From JAIXUI01 sp943373175 (GTDB lineage: Bacteria > Bacteroidota > Bacteroidia > UBA7662 > JAIXUI01), in assembly GCA_943373175.1 (NCBI GenBank), contig CALSBM010000058.1, positions 1 through 20,908 on the forward strand: DNA of 20,908 bases, in the 5' to 3' direction. Position numbers and translations under genes: made by a program. This document shows positions 1-6,082 of the stretch, in pieces (positions within the stretch are counted from its first letter, which is position 1; each line of letters opens with the position of its first letter). The notes beneath the pieces were generated by a model. That model had not been told where the DNA came from and searched no databases. It worked only from the letters and a program-made list of their open reading frames with translations.

Positions 1-46
1 GAACTGCTTTGGCTCCTGATGCTGTTTTTACAACCCTTACTTTCAT
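1..46 (-). mobile_element. Start of a probable IS transposase gene (partial)
   Basis: An open frame reads leftward from an ATG at 46-44 and leaves the window after 15 codons: MKVRVVKTASGAKAV. From memory this resembles the amino terminus of IS4/IS1634-like DDE transposases common in Bacteroidota, which often open with a 'KTASGA.AVQ' string. Fifteen residues cannot prove a family. Two context points support the call. An imperfect inverted repeat lies between this start codon and position 138, and a coding frame for an unrelated beta-barrel protein begins abruptly just beyond it. The catalytic DDE region, the other end of the element and any target duplication are outside the window, so whether the copy is intact is unknown. 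Confidence 0.5.
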
Positions 47-55
47 GCCCAAATA

Positions 56-138
56 CCCCTTAGTGCGGTAAAAATACAACTTTAGACTTGCATAATACAG
101 ATTATCAATGTGTTAGCTCCGCACTAAATTTTAAGGGG
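56..138. repeat. Imperfect inverted repeat at the putative IS end
   Basis: CCCCTTAGTGCGG (56-68) is matched in inverse orientation by CCGCACTA (119-126) plus TAAGGGG (132-138), with five extra bases (127-131) in the right arm. The outer arm ends about 92 bases upstream of the putative transposase ATG, a plausible place for the element boundary. It could be a terminal repeat paired with a subterminal copy, or a hairpin that limits read-through into the transposase gene. The exact element end cannot be fixed from this side alone. Confidence 0.45.
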
Positions 139-314
139 ACAAGTCGGGAGATTTCAGTTCCAAAGTTTATGACTTCAGCATATCGCATGGCATAGGTTAT
201 TTGGTCAAATTCTGGCCAAACAGTGGGTTAGTTTTAGGGCTACGGTTTGATTGGAATGTTAAAAGTGAGAACCCAATTGGTCAGCTTAGAATAGGCTATC
301 GGTTTGGTTTGTAA
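135..314 (+). pseudogene. C-terminal remnant of an outer-membrane beta-barrel protein
   Basis: A frame open from 135 to a TAA at 312-314 encodes about 59 residues with no plausible start codon. It has alternating aromatic/hydrophobic and polar residues (SISHGIGYLVKFW, LVLGLRFDW) and ends GQLRIGYRFGL, typical of the last strands of Bacteroidota outer-membrane barrels that finish in an aromatic-rich strand. The frame is closed by a TAA at 132-134, inside the inverted repeat ending at 138. The simplest reading is that an insertion sequence cut the gene and left only its 3' end. The parent family cannot be named from this piece. If the missing 5' part lies on the far side of the element, the insertion is simple and recent. 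Confidence 0.55.
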
Positions 315-320
315 GGGATT

Positions 321-348
321 GAACACCTTATAGTAAACAGGGGTGTTC
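321..348 (+). terminator. Weak hairpin after the barrel remnant
   Basis: GAACACC (321-327) pairs perfectly with GGTGTTC (342-348) around a 14-base loop, seven bases after the stop of the barrel remnant. Only a short T-poor tail follows, so it is a poor intrinsic terminator at best. It may be the old 3' end structure of the broken gene. Confidence 0.3.
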
Positions 349-367
349 TGCTTTAAACCACTAAAAC

Positions 368-401
368 AAAAAACCGCCTCAGAACAGTCTGAAAGGCGGT
401 T
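368..401 (-). terminator. Intrinsic terminator of tRNA-Arg(UCU)
   Basis: The stem AACCGCCT (372-379) / AGGCGGTT (394-401) is followed, reading leftward, by a run of six T. It starts four bases past the 3' end of the tRNA. T residues at 400-404 on the plus strand could make it work in both directions. A near copy follows the second Arg tRNA at 7189-7226. Confidence 0.85.
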
Positions 402-405
402 TTTG

Positions 406-479
406 CGTTCCCATCAGGGCTCGAACCTGAAACCTATTGCTTAGAAGGCAATTGCTCTATCCAGTTGAGCTATGAGAAC
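406..479 (-). tRNA. tRNA-Arg (anticodon UCU)
   Basis: Read on the minus strand, the sequence folds into a cloverleaf. The acceptor stem GTTCTCA pairs with TGGGAAC (one G-U) and the discriminator is G. The anticodon stem ATTGC/GCAAT encloses the loop CTTCTAA, with TCT at 445-443. The T arm CAGGTTCGAGCCCTG is standard. It decodes AGA and, by wobble, possibly AGG. CCA is not encoded and would be added after transcription. The gene has its own promoter (496-525) and terminator (368-401), so it is independent of the kinase gene upstream. Confidence 0.93.
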
Positions 480-495
480 CTTGCTCGAAGCGGTG

Positions 496-525
496 CAAAA
501 GTAAGAAAATCGTAACCTTTCACAA
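496..525 (-). promoter_or_regulatory. Promoter of tRNA-Arg(UCU)
   Basis: On the minus strand TTG (525-523) is followed after exactly 19 bases by TACTTTTG (503-496), matching the Bacteroidota housekeeping sigma pattern TTG-N19-TAnnTTTG. The upstream box sits just past the stop codon of the sugar kinase gene. Transcription should start about 12-16 bases before the mature tRNA. Confidence 0.8.
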
Positions 526-528
526 GGC

Positions 529-1563
529 CTACTTTTCTGTATATGTCCAGGTAGTGAGGCCATCCTGGGAGAAGGCAATTTTTCGAACTTGCCCTCCGAA
601 TTGTTGAAGCCGTTCAGCAACTGCAAACCGAGTGTTCCCAGGACAAAAGAAGAACATGTAACCACCACCACCTGCTCCAGATATTTTTCCTCCTGTAGCT
701 CCCGCTTCTATCGCAGCAGCGTAGATTTCGTCAATCAATGCATTACTTATGCCTTCGGCAGTACGTTTTTTGTGCTGCCATCCAAAATCTAGAATTCTTC
801 CCATTTCGGAGAGTCTGCCTTTTAGGACGGCTTCTTTCATCTGTCTGGCTTGTTCTTTTAATTGAAACATTGCATCCAACGAACTATCTTTCTTTCCGGC
901 AATATTTTTCGATTGAGCTTCTATAATCCGGCTGGAAAGGCGGCTGGTTCCTGTAAAATAAAGCACTAAGTTAGTTTCTAATTCAGCAACTACAGGAGGT
1001 TTAATCCTTAAAGGATTCACAATAACCTGGTCTCCATCGTAAAACTCCATATAGTTAAACCCTCCAAAAGCTGCAGCATACTGGTCTTGTCTTCCACCAG
1101 CCATTCCTAGCTCCGTCCTTTCAATGTGGTAAGCAAGATGCGCTATGTCGTACTCTCCAAGCGGAAGCTTCTGCCATTCCATGAAAGCACCAAGGATAGC
1201 AACTACCAACGTTGAGGAAGAGCCTAATCCACTGCCTGCTTCGGCATCTACATAAGTAGAAAGTTTAAACCCTCGCCATTGATTTTCGGGATATCGATTT
1301 CGTAAATGATTGTAAACCCCTTTGAGTAAATCTAATTGTCCATCAATAGGAAGTGAATCACTCATGGGGAATTCCAGCAATTCTTTTTTATCGATTGCAT
1401 GAAGTACAATAACTGGTTCTTCGATAAGCTCTATAGTCGCATAAGCATACATACTGATGCAGGCATTCAGGATTAATCCTCCATGCAAATCGCAAAATGG
1501 GCTAACGTCTGTACCTCCACCGGCGAACCCGATGCGAAGAGGTGCTTTTGAACGGTAAATCAC
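529..1563 (-). CDS. GHMP-family sugar kinase, HddA-like (heptose 7-phosphate kinase)
   Basis: A 344-residue cytoplasmic kinase with all three GHMP motifs: PLRIGFAGGGTD near residues 8-19, the ATP-binding GSGLGSSS at 110-117, and GATGGKISGAGGGG at 288-301. The sequence GGRQDQYAAA (156-165) after the second motif is typical of the HddA branch, which phosphorylates D-glycero-D-manno-heptose 7-phosphate at C1 on the way to GDP-heptose. Length fits the family. Its ATG overlaps the stop of the upstream epimerase gene by four bases (ATGA), so the two are probably translationally coupled and share a pathway. The family assignment is firm. The exact substrate is inferred, since related kinases act on other sugars such as fucose and L-arabinose-like substrates. 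No GmhA-type isomerase or nucleotidyltransferase gene is nearby. Confidence 0.8.
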   Translation of the reverse strand: MIYRSKAPLRIGFAGGGTDVSPFCDLHGGLILNACISMYAYATIELIEEPVIVLHAIDKKELLEFPMSDSLPIDGQLDLLKGVYNHLRNRYPENQWRGFKLSTYVDAEAGSGLGSSSTLVVAILGAFMEWQKLPLGEYDIAHLAYHIERTELGMAGGRQDQYAAAFGGFNYMEFYDGDQVIVNPLRIKPPVVAELETNLVLYFTGTSRLSSRIIEAQSKNIAGKKDSSLDAMFQLKEQARQMKEAVLKGRLSEMGRILDFGWQHKKRTAEGISNALIDEIYAAAIEAGATGGKISGAGGGGYMFFFCPGNTRFAVAERLQQFGGQVRKIAFSQDGLTTWTYTEK

Positions 1564-2534
1564 AAATTCGCCCTCCAGTAATTGAGCATATCAGAGATGG
1601 TTTGGTCTAAAGTGTAAGTTTGCTCCCAGCCTGTGTCTGCCTTCAGCTTGCGGTTATCGCCCCAGATGATGGCTTCATCCGTAGGGCGCATCAAGGATGG
1701 GTCTTGCCAGATTTCAAAAGGCACTTTTACTTCTTTCCGAATAATTTCAACTATTGCAGACATGGGATAGGCGTTTTCACCACAGATGTTATAGGCCTCT
1801 CCAGGCTTGCCCTTCTCTGCGAGAAGCCGCAACGCATGAGCCATATCCCGAACATCGGTAATAGCTCGTTCGGCAGTAAGGTTTCCAACTCGTAATCGGT
1901 TAGAAAGCCCTTTTTCTATTTCGATGGCTCGCTTGGTGAAGTCGCCGGCAGCATCGTTTTGTTTTCGTGGGCCGGTGGTGTTGAAAATTCTGGCTCTGAT
2001 GCTTCTGATTCCAAAGCCTGCCCAATACTGATAGGCCAGTAAATCTTGAGCAACTTTGCTCACCCCATAAGGATGCAAGGGAAGAAGTTCGGCTTGTTCG
2101 CTGATGGGGACATTTTCAGGCCTAAGAGAGGCGCCGTATTCTGCGCTAGAACACGCAACTACTACCATTGGATTATAGGCTGAATCCACCGCTCGAATAG
2201 CCCTTATAGCTTCGAAAAGATGAATAGTGCCATTGACATTAGCATCGAAAGTAGCGATAGGCTGTTCCCAAGAAACTGTCGGATAGCTTTGTGCAGCAAG
2301 GTGAAAGATAGTGTGCGGCCTCATGCTTTCAATTAGCTCTGCAAGCGGTAAGGCATCCCGAACATCCAGCTTTACCATCTGGGCTCTTCCAACCATTTCA
2401 TCAAAAATAATAGTAGGCCGAAAAAATGTTCCTACTACCGATTCATTTCGGCTGAAGTAAAAGTCGATGAGGTGAGAACCGACCATTCCGCATGCGCCGG
2501 TTATTAGTATTCCGTTATGAGGCTGTAATGTCAT
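1560..2534 (-). CDS. NDP-sugar dehydratase/epimerase of the extended SDR family (GDP-sugar 4,6-dehydratase-like)
   Basis: A 324-residue Rossmann enzyme. The NAD(P)-binding glycine motif TGACGMVG lies at residues 12-19. An acidic residue sits in LDVRD (56-60), FHLAAQSYP at 77-85 matches GDP-mannose 4,6-dehydratase-type enzymes, the catalytic Ser/Thr region is ACSSAEYG (127-134), and the YxxxK pair is Tyr156/Lys160. RIFNTTGPRK (182-191) also recalls the GMD/RMD group. It probably modifies a nucleotide-activated hexose or heptose for surface polysaccharide. Its start overlaps the preceding stop by one base (TAATG), and its stop overlaps the start of the HddA-like kinase. GDP-6-deoxyheptose synthesis, as in the DmhA/HddA gene sets of Yersinia and Campylobacter, is a reasonable guess. 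A 4-reductase or epimerase role is equally possible. Confidence 0.8.
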   Translation of the reverse strand: MTLQPHNGILITGACGMVGSHLIDFYFSRNESVVGTFFRPTIIFDEMVGRAQMVKLDVRDALPLAELIESMRPHTIFHLAAQSYPTVSWEQPIATFDANVNGTIHLFEAIRAIRAVDSAYNPMVVVACSSAEYGASLRPENVPISEQAELLPLHPYGVSKVAQDLLAYQYWAGFGIRSIRARIFNTTGPRKQNDAAGDFTKRAIEIEKGLSNRLRVGNLTAERAITDVRDMAHALRLLAEKGKPGEAYNICGENAYPMSAIVEIIRKEVKVPFEIWQDPSLMRPTDEAIIWGDNRKLKADTGWEQTYTLDQTISDMLNYWRANL

Positions 2535-3103
2535 TATTGAAAGCAGTAGGCTACTCTTAGTGAGGGAAAAAAGTAAGTAGAAGCTCTGACATCACTACGG
2601 GTTCCAAGTAAAAAGCCTTCAACCCGTGCGTGAATATCAAATCTTCCCAATGGGGTTTGTGTGTAAATGCCAAAACCTGGAGCAAAACAGAACCTCAATC
2701 GTTTTACCTCATCAACCCCATCGTTACTGGTCCAAGTTCTGGCTACTCCGGCTTCAACAAGTACATACAGTGCCTTGCTTAGATTGTACTTTAGTCCGGC
2801 TTTAATGGGGATGTAATTAATAAAAGGAGTGCTAAGGCTATCACCTGCACTGCCATCGAGTCTGGAGTTAGCTAAAAAATAGGTATAACCTGCTCCAATA
2901 GTAGCGCTGAATTGTTTGTAGAACCGCTGGTCGAAACGGGCATTAACTCCGATGCCAAATCCTGATACTTCACCAAAGTCCTGAACTGGAAGGCTAAAGT
3001 CAAGGCCAACGGCAGTATAAACATCGTCGTTTTGCGCGAAAAGCCTTGAATTGACCCCGAGGAAGAATAGAAGAAAGAATATGCCAATAGGCCGGTAATT
3101 CAT
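2534..3103 (-). CDS. Secreted outer-membrane beta-barrel protein
   Basis: I place the start at 3103, not at an upstream in-frame ATG at 3127, because the shorter form begins with a clean signal peptide (MNYRPIGIFFLLFFLGVNSRLFAQ, cleavage after Ala-Gln expected) and a TATTTTTG promoter box lies directly upstream. The 189-residue product alternates glycine- and aromatic-rich strands (FGIGVNARFDQRFYK, FSATIGAGYTYFL, LYVLVEAGVARTW) and ends LRVAYCFQ, like the small eight-strand barrels of the 'outer membrane protein beta-barrel domain' group. Function is unknown. It overlaps the epimerase gene by one base, so it is read with the sugar genes, but a functional link is not evident. Confidence 0.7.
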   Translation of the reverse strand: MNYRPIGIFFLLFFLGVNSRLFAQNDDVYTAVGLDFSLPVQDFGEVSGFGIGVNARFDQRFYKQFSATIGAGYTYFLANSRLDGSAGDSLSTPFINYIPIKAGLKYNLSKALYVLVEAGVARTWTSNDGVDEVKRLRFCFAPGFGIYTQTPLGRFDIHARVEGFLLGTRSDVRASTYFFPSLRVAYCFQ

Positions 3104-3107
3104 CCTG

Positions 3108-3115
3108 CAAAAATA
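3108..3115 (-). promoter_or_regulatory. -7 box directly upstream of the beta-barrel gene
   Basis: TATTTTTG on the minus strand matches TAnnTTTG exactly and ends four bases before the chosen ATG. No good TTG box lies 19-21 bases further upstream. If active, transcription would start at or within the start codon region and give an almost leaderless message. Its presence inside the gene row implies the barrel and sugar genes can be expressed separately from the genes before them. Confidence 0.5.
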
Positions 3116-3174
3116 GAGGGGAAACAACCGGCTTATTATCGTAGCAGTAGAGTAATTATGGGCTGAATGGGTTG

Positions 3175-3525
3175 TTAATAGATGTCCCAGGCTTCAAAGA
3201 GTTTGTCGATGAACTTGTTTTCTTCTCTGGTTATCTGATCATCGGACTTAATCAGCTTCATAGCTTTATCTAAGAATAAAGTACGTTCTGCCGGGGAGGT
3301 GCTGCTGAAAAAGTGATTCATAGACACTTCAAATTCTGCTTCCAGGGTTTGAGGATCGAGCAGTTGCAACCGTTCTTTTTCGGTTTCAATGAACGTTCCG
3401 GCGAGTTCGTCGTCCACAATTCCATTCAAAAAATCTCGGACAAACACTTCTTCTTCCGGCATCTGGTGCCCATCCACTAAGGAAAGAATCATCAATAGTT
3501 TGTAACCGGACGTAACTTTCGACAT
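3175..3525 (-). CDS. TerB-like helical protein of unknown function
   Basis: A 116-residue soluble, acidic, all-helical-looking protein without a signal peptide. Two halves each contain a 'short helix, acidic loop, helix' pattern: SLVDGHQMPEEEVFVRDFL (about 15-33) and IKSDDQITREENKFIDKLF (about 92-110). This spacing resembles the paired metal-binding helices of TerB/DjlA N-terminal domains, in which aspartates and glutamates bind metal. I assign only fold-level similarity. It lies 38 bases after the HAD gene and 71 before the barrel gene, in the same direction, so it may be co-transcribed. No tellurite resistance genes are present to support a TerB-type role. Confidence 0.55.
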   Translation of the reverse strand: MSKVTSGYKLLMILSLVDGHQMPEEEVFVRDFLNGIVDDELAGTFIETEKERLQLLDPQTLEAEFEVSMNHFFSSTSPAERTLFLDKAMKLIKSDDQITREENKFIDKLFEAWDIY

Positions 3526-3563
3526 AATTTTTTTTTGCTCAGAGAAACGAAAGGTCGGAAAAA

Positions 3564-3989
3564 TTAGTCTTTAAACACTTCGATTTCTTTTGTGACTTTC
3601 ACCATATCGGTGAATTTTCCTACAAAGCGTGTAGCTCTTACGATATGATTGTCAATCCAGTGATAATTCCCACCTCTAGGTTTGCCCATAATCAAACCGT
3701 GGTACTTGAATCCGTTTCTGTTGAGCCACTCCTCTGTAACTTCTCTCATATCCTCAGTTCTGGAAGTAAAGAAATAGATGATATGTCCCTCTTCGAACCA
3801 TTTATTAACAATTTCCAGGGCATCAGGATAAACTGCAGCATGTGGCATGCGCTCAGGTTCTTCGTTAGGAATATCGTCGCAAACAGTTCCGTCAATATCA
3901 ATGAGGTAATTCTTTTTGTCTTCCGGAAGTACCGGGCTTGCATTTGCGCCATTGGCGTCTTTAATGGGTTGTAAATCCTGATTGTTCAT
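3564..3989 (-). CDS. Small capless HAD-superfamily phosphatase
   Basis: A 141-residue cytoplasmic protein with the complete HAD signature: motif I DIDGT (nucleophile Asp31, acid/base Asp33), motif II TSR (75-77), motif III Lys103 in GKPRGG, and motif IV WIDNHIVRATRF with Asp113. There is no room for a cap domain, so it may act on a large or exposed phosphorylated substrate. The first 25 residues are Pro/Ala/Asn-rich and look disordered. Its ATG overlaps the stop of the upstream gene by four bases. Proximity to the HddA-like kinase and sugar dehydratase makes a sugar-phosphate phosphatase role (similar to GmhB in heptose pathways) conceivable, but the sequence is not GmhB-like in length and the substrate is unknown. 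Confidence 0.75.
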   Translation of the reverse strand: MNNQDLQPIKDANGANASPVLPEDKKNYLIDIDGTVCDDIPNEEPERMPHAAVYPDALEIVNKWFEEGHIIYFFTSRTEDMREVTEEWLNRNGFKYHGLIMGKPRGGNYHWIDNHIVRATRFVGKFTDMVKVTKEIEVFKD

Positions 3990-4483
3990 GGATTAAAGTT
4001 GAAATGGATTATAGAAAGTTGATACTTACGCCCAAAGCGAAAGACCCGCTTACTTGTCATCCTAATAAGACTGCCGCCCAAAAATAAAGAAGAACTAGTT
4101 ATTAATGCTGAATTTGATAAAAGCGGCCTTGAATCGCTCAATAATCCGTTGACTGCGTAAATGCCAGCATAGCCTAGACCAGCAACCGCAAGCATGCTGC
4201 CTGCATGTGCCGGAAATGCTCGGTCTGAGCGTATGGCTTTGATTGAATTTAAAGAAAGCTTTCGCCCTTCCAAGATGATGGTGTCAGGTGGAAGAAGGGC
4301 ATTGAGCTCTGCTTCCTGCCAGCTATCCTCACCGTTGAGCTTCACTAAAAAGGAATTTCCGGTGTAAATCCGCATGACACCCAAGCCATTTTGGTCTTTT
4401 ATCGAGAGGAAGTCTTGAGCCGAAATTTTGCTACTGAATACCAATAACAAGAAAAGAGAGAGGCAAGCAGCGAATGTCCGCAT
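3986..4483 (-). CDS. Secreted or membrane-associated protein of unknown function
   Basis: The open frame extends upstream to 4585, but the ATG at 4483 begins a typical signal peptide (MRTFAACLSLFLLLVFSSKISAQ), giving 165 residues. Upstream extension would run into the glyS coding region. After the signal comes a soluble segment (DFLSIKDQNGLGVMRIYTG..., to about residue 85) with beta-strand character, then two hydrophobic stretches (AGSMLAVAGLGYAGIYAVNGLL and ALITSSSLFLGGSLI) that look like transmembrane helices, and a basic tail (FRFGRKYQL). Similar small proteins exist in Bacteroidota without assigned function. It is the first gene of the leftward row and overlaps the HAD gene by four bases. 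A variant -7 box (TAACTTTA, 4494-4487) lies three bases before its ATG. Confidence 0.6.
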   Translation of the reverse strand: MRTFAACLSLFLLLVFSSKISAQDFLSIKDQNGLGVMRIYTGNSFLVKLNGEDSWQEAELNALLPPDTIILEGRKLSLNSIKAIRSDRAFPAHAGSMLAVAGLGYAGIYAVNGLLSDSRPLLSNSALITSSSLFLGGSLIRMTSKRVFRFGRKYQLSIIHFNFNP

Positions 4484-4513
4484 GGTTAAAGTTACTCTTC
4501 GTCTTGGGAATTC

Positions 4514-4521
4514 TATCTTTG
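4514..4521 (+). promoter_or_regulatory. -7 box of glyS
   Basis: TATCTTTG matches TAnnTTTG and ends five bases before the glyS ATG, giving a predicted leader of only a few bases. The divergent gene on the minus strand starts 44 bases away, so two outward promoters share this space. No convincing upstream TTG box is seen. Confidence 0.5.
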
Positions 4522-4526
4522 CAGGC

Positions 4527-6080
4527 ATGACACAGGAAGATGTTTTTAAGAATGTAGTATCACATTGCAAAGAATATGGCTTCATTTTTCCCTCCAGCGA
4601 AATATACGATGGACTCGCTGCGGTTTATGATTATGGACAGCTTGGAGTTGAACTGAAAAATAATCTTCGTCAGTTTTGGTGGAAAGCAATGACCCAGCTT
4701 CATGAAAACATTGTAGGGATTGATTCCGCTATTTTCATGCATCCTACTATTTGGAAAGCATCGGGACATGTTGATGCTTTCAATGATCCATTGATTGATA
4801 ATAAAGACAGCAAAAAGCGTTACCGTGCTGATGTATTAATTGAGGAACATGCGGAAAAGCTTCGGCAGAAAATTGAGAAGGAAGTTGAGAAAGCTGCCAA
4901 AAGATTTGGAGATGATTTCGACAAAGCTCAGTTTGTTTCCACCAACCCACGAGTGGTTGGCTATCAAACTGAAATTGACACCATGATGCAGCGGTTTGTT
5001 GCAGCTATGGAAGCCGAAAATCTGGAGGAAGTCCGTCAGGTTATTCTCGATGCAGAAATTGTTTGCCCTATTAGCGGCACAAGAAATTGGACTGAGGTGC
5101 GCCAGTTTAACCTGATGTTTTCCACAGAAATGGGTTCTGTTAGTGCCGAAGCCAGTAAGATTTATCTGCGTCCGGAAACAGCACAGGGCATTTTTGTCAA
5201 CTTTCTCAATGTTCAAAAAAGTGGAAGAATGAAAATTCCTTTTGGAATTGCTCAAGTTGGAAAAGCATTTCGAAATGAAATCATTGCAAGGCAGTTTATC
5301 TTCCGTATGCGTGAGTTTGAGCAGATGGAAATGCAGTTTTTCTGTGCGCCAGGAACTGAAATGGAATGGTACCAATACTGGAAAGCGTGGCGTTTGCGTT
5401 GGCATCAAGCATTGGGACTTCCGATAGAGAGCTACCGCTACCACGATCACGAAAAGCTTGCTCATTATGCCAATGCTGCCTGTGATATCGAGTTTAAGTT
5501 TCCATTTGGCTTCAAAGAATTAGAGGGCATTCACTCCCGAACCGACTTCGACCTGAAGGCGCATGAGACGTTCGCGAAGAAGAAACTTCAGTACTTCGAT
5601 ACCGAGAAAAACTTGAGTTATGTACCTTATGTAGTGGAGACTTCTATCGGGCTTGACCGATTGTTCTTGGCTGTCCTCAGCCATGCTTATCAGGAAGAAA
5701 AGCTGGAAGATGGAAGTGAGCGCGTTGTGTTAAGAATTCCTCCGATGTTGGCTCCTGTGAAAGCGGCCATACTGCCGTTGGTGAAGAAGGATGGTTTGCC
5801 TGAGCTTGCTCGCACTATTATGAGTGATTTGAAATTCGATTTCGCCTGCCAGTACGATGAAAAAGACAGTATTGGTAAGCGCTATCGGCGACAAGATGCT
5901 TTAGGAACACCATTCTGTATAACTATCGACCACGAAAGTTTGAACGACCATTGCGTTACGGTTCGTCACCGTGATAGTATGGAGCAGGAGCGAGTTTCAA
6001 TCAACAAACTGTCGGATTTAGTGAGAGAGAAAACCGATATGTCGCTTGTATTGCGTACGCTTGGCACTTCTATCAACTAA
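4527..6080 (+). CDS. glyS: Glycyl-tRNA synthetase, single-chain (alpha2) type
   Basis: Charges tRNA-Gly with glycine in the cytoplasm. The product is 517 residues from the ATG at 4527. An in-frame ATG at 4428 would add 33 residues that overlap the divergent gene and do not look like the family. From 4527 the protein opens MTQEDVFKNVVSHCKEYGF, like other Bacteroidota GlyRS. Class II landmarks are clear: FIFPSSEIYDGLAAVYDYG near the N-terminus, the motif 2 region RNEIIARQFIFRMREFEQMEMQF, and the motif 3 region with GLDRL, followed by a C-terminal anticodon-binding domain. RPETAQGIFVNF marks the eukaryote/archaea-like alpha2 form, not the GlyQS alpha2beta2 form. The CPISG segment (about residue 180) has one Cys where Zn-binding homologues have pairs, so that metal site appears lost. 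The cyclase gene starts two bases after its stop. Confidence 0.95.
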   Translation: MTQEDVFKNVVSHCKEYGFIFPSSEIYDGLAAVYDYGQLGVELKNNLRQFWWKAMTQLHENIVGIDSAIFMHPTIWKASGHVDAFNDPLIDNKDSKKRYRADVLIEEHAEKLRQKIEKEVEKAAKRFGDDFDKAQFVSTNPRVVGYQTEIDTMMQRFVAAMEAENLEEVRQVILDAEIVCPISGTRNWTEVRQFNLMFSTEMGSVSAEASKIYLRPETAQGIFVNFLNVQKSGRMKIPFGIAQVGKAFRNEIIARQFIFRMREFEQMEMQFFCAPGTEMEWYQYWKAWRLRWHQALGLPIESYRYHDHEKLAHYANAACDIEFKFPFGFKELEGIHSRTDFDLKAHETFAKKKLQYFDTEKNLSYVPYVVETSIGLDRLFLAVLSHAYQEEKLEDGSERVVLRIPPMLAPVKAAILPLVKKDGLPELARTIMSDLKFDFACQYDEKDSIGKRYRRQDALGTPFCITIDHESLNDHCVTVRHRDSMEQERVSINKLSDLVREKTDMSLVLRTLGTSIN

Positions 6081-6082
6081 GG

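Noticed and set aside
4428..4526. N-terminal extension of GlyRS
   Set aside because: It overlaps the start of the divergent gene, is basic low-complexity sequence, and the family's usual N-terminus begins at 4527.
4836..5465. Long frame on the minus strand inside glyS (209 codons)
   Set aside because: Opposite-strand shadow of a firmly identified gene; composition is Phe/Asn/Leu-rich without domain features.
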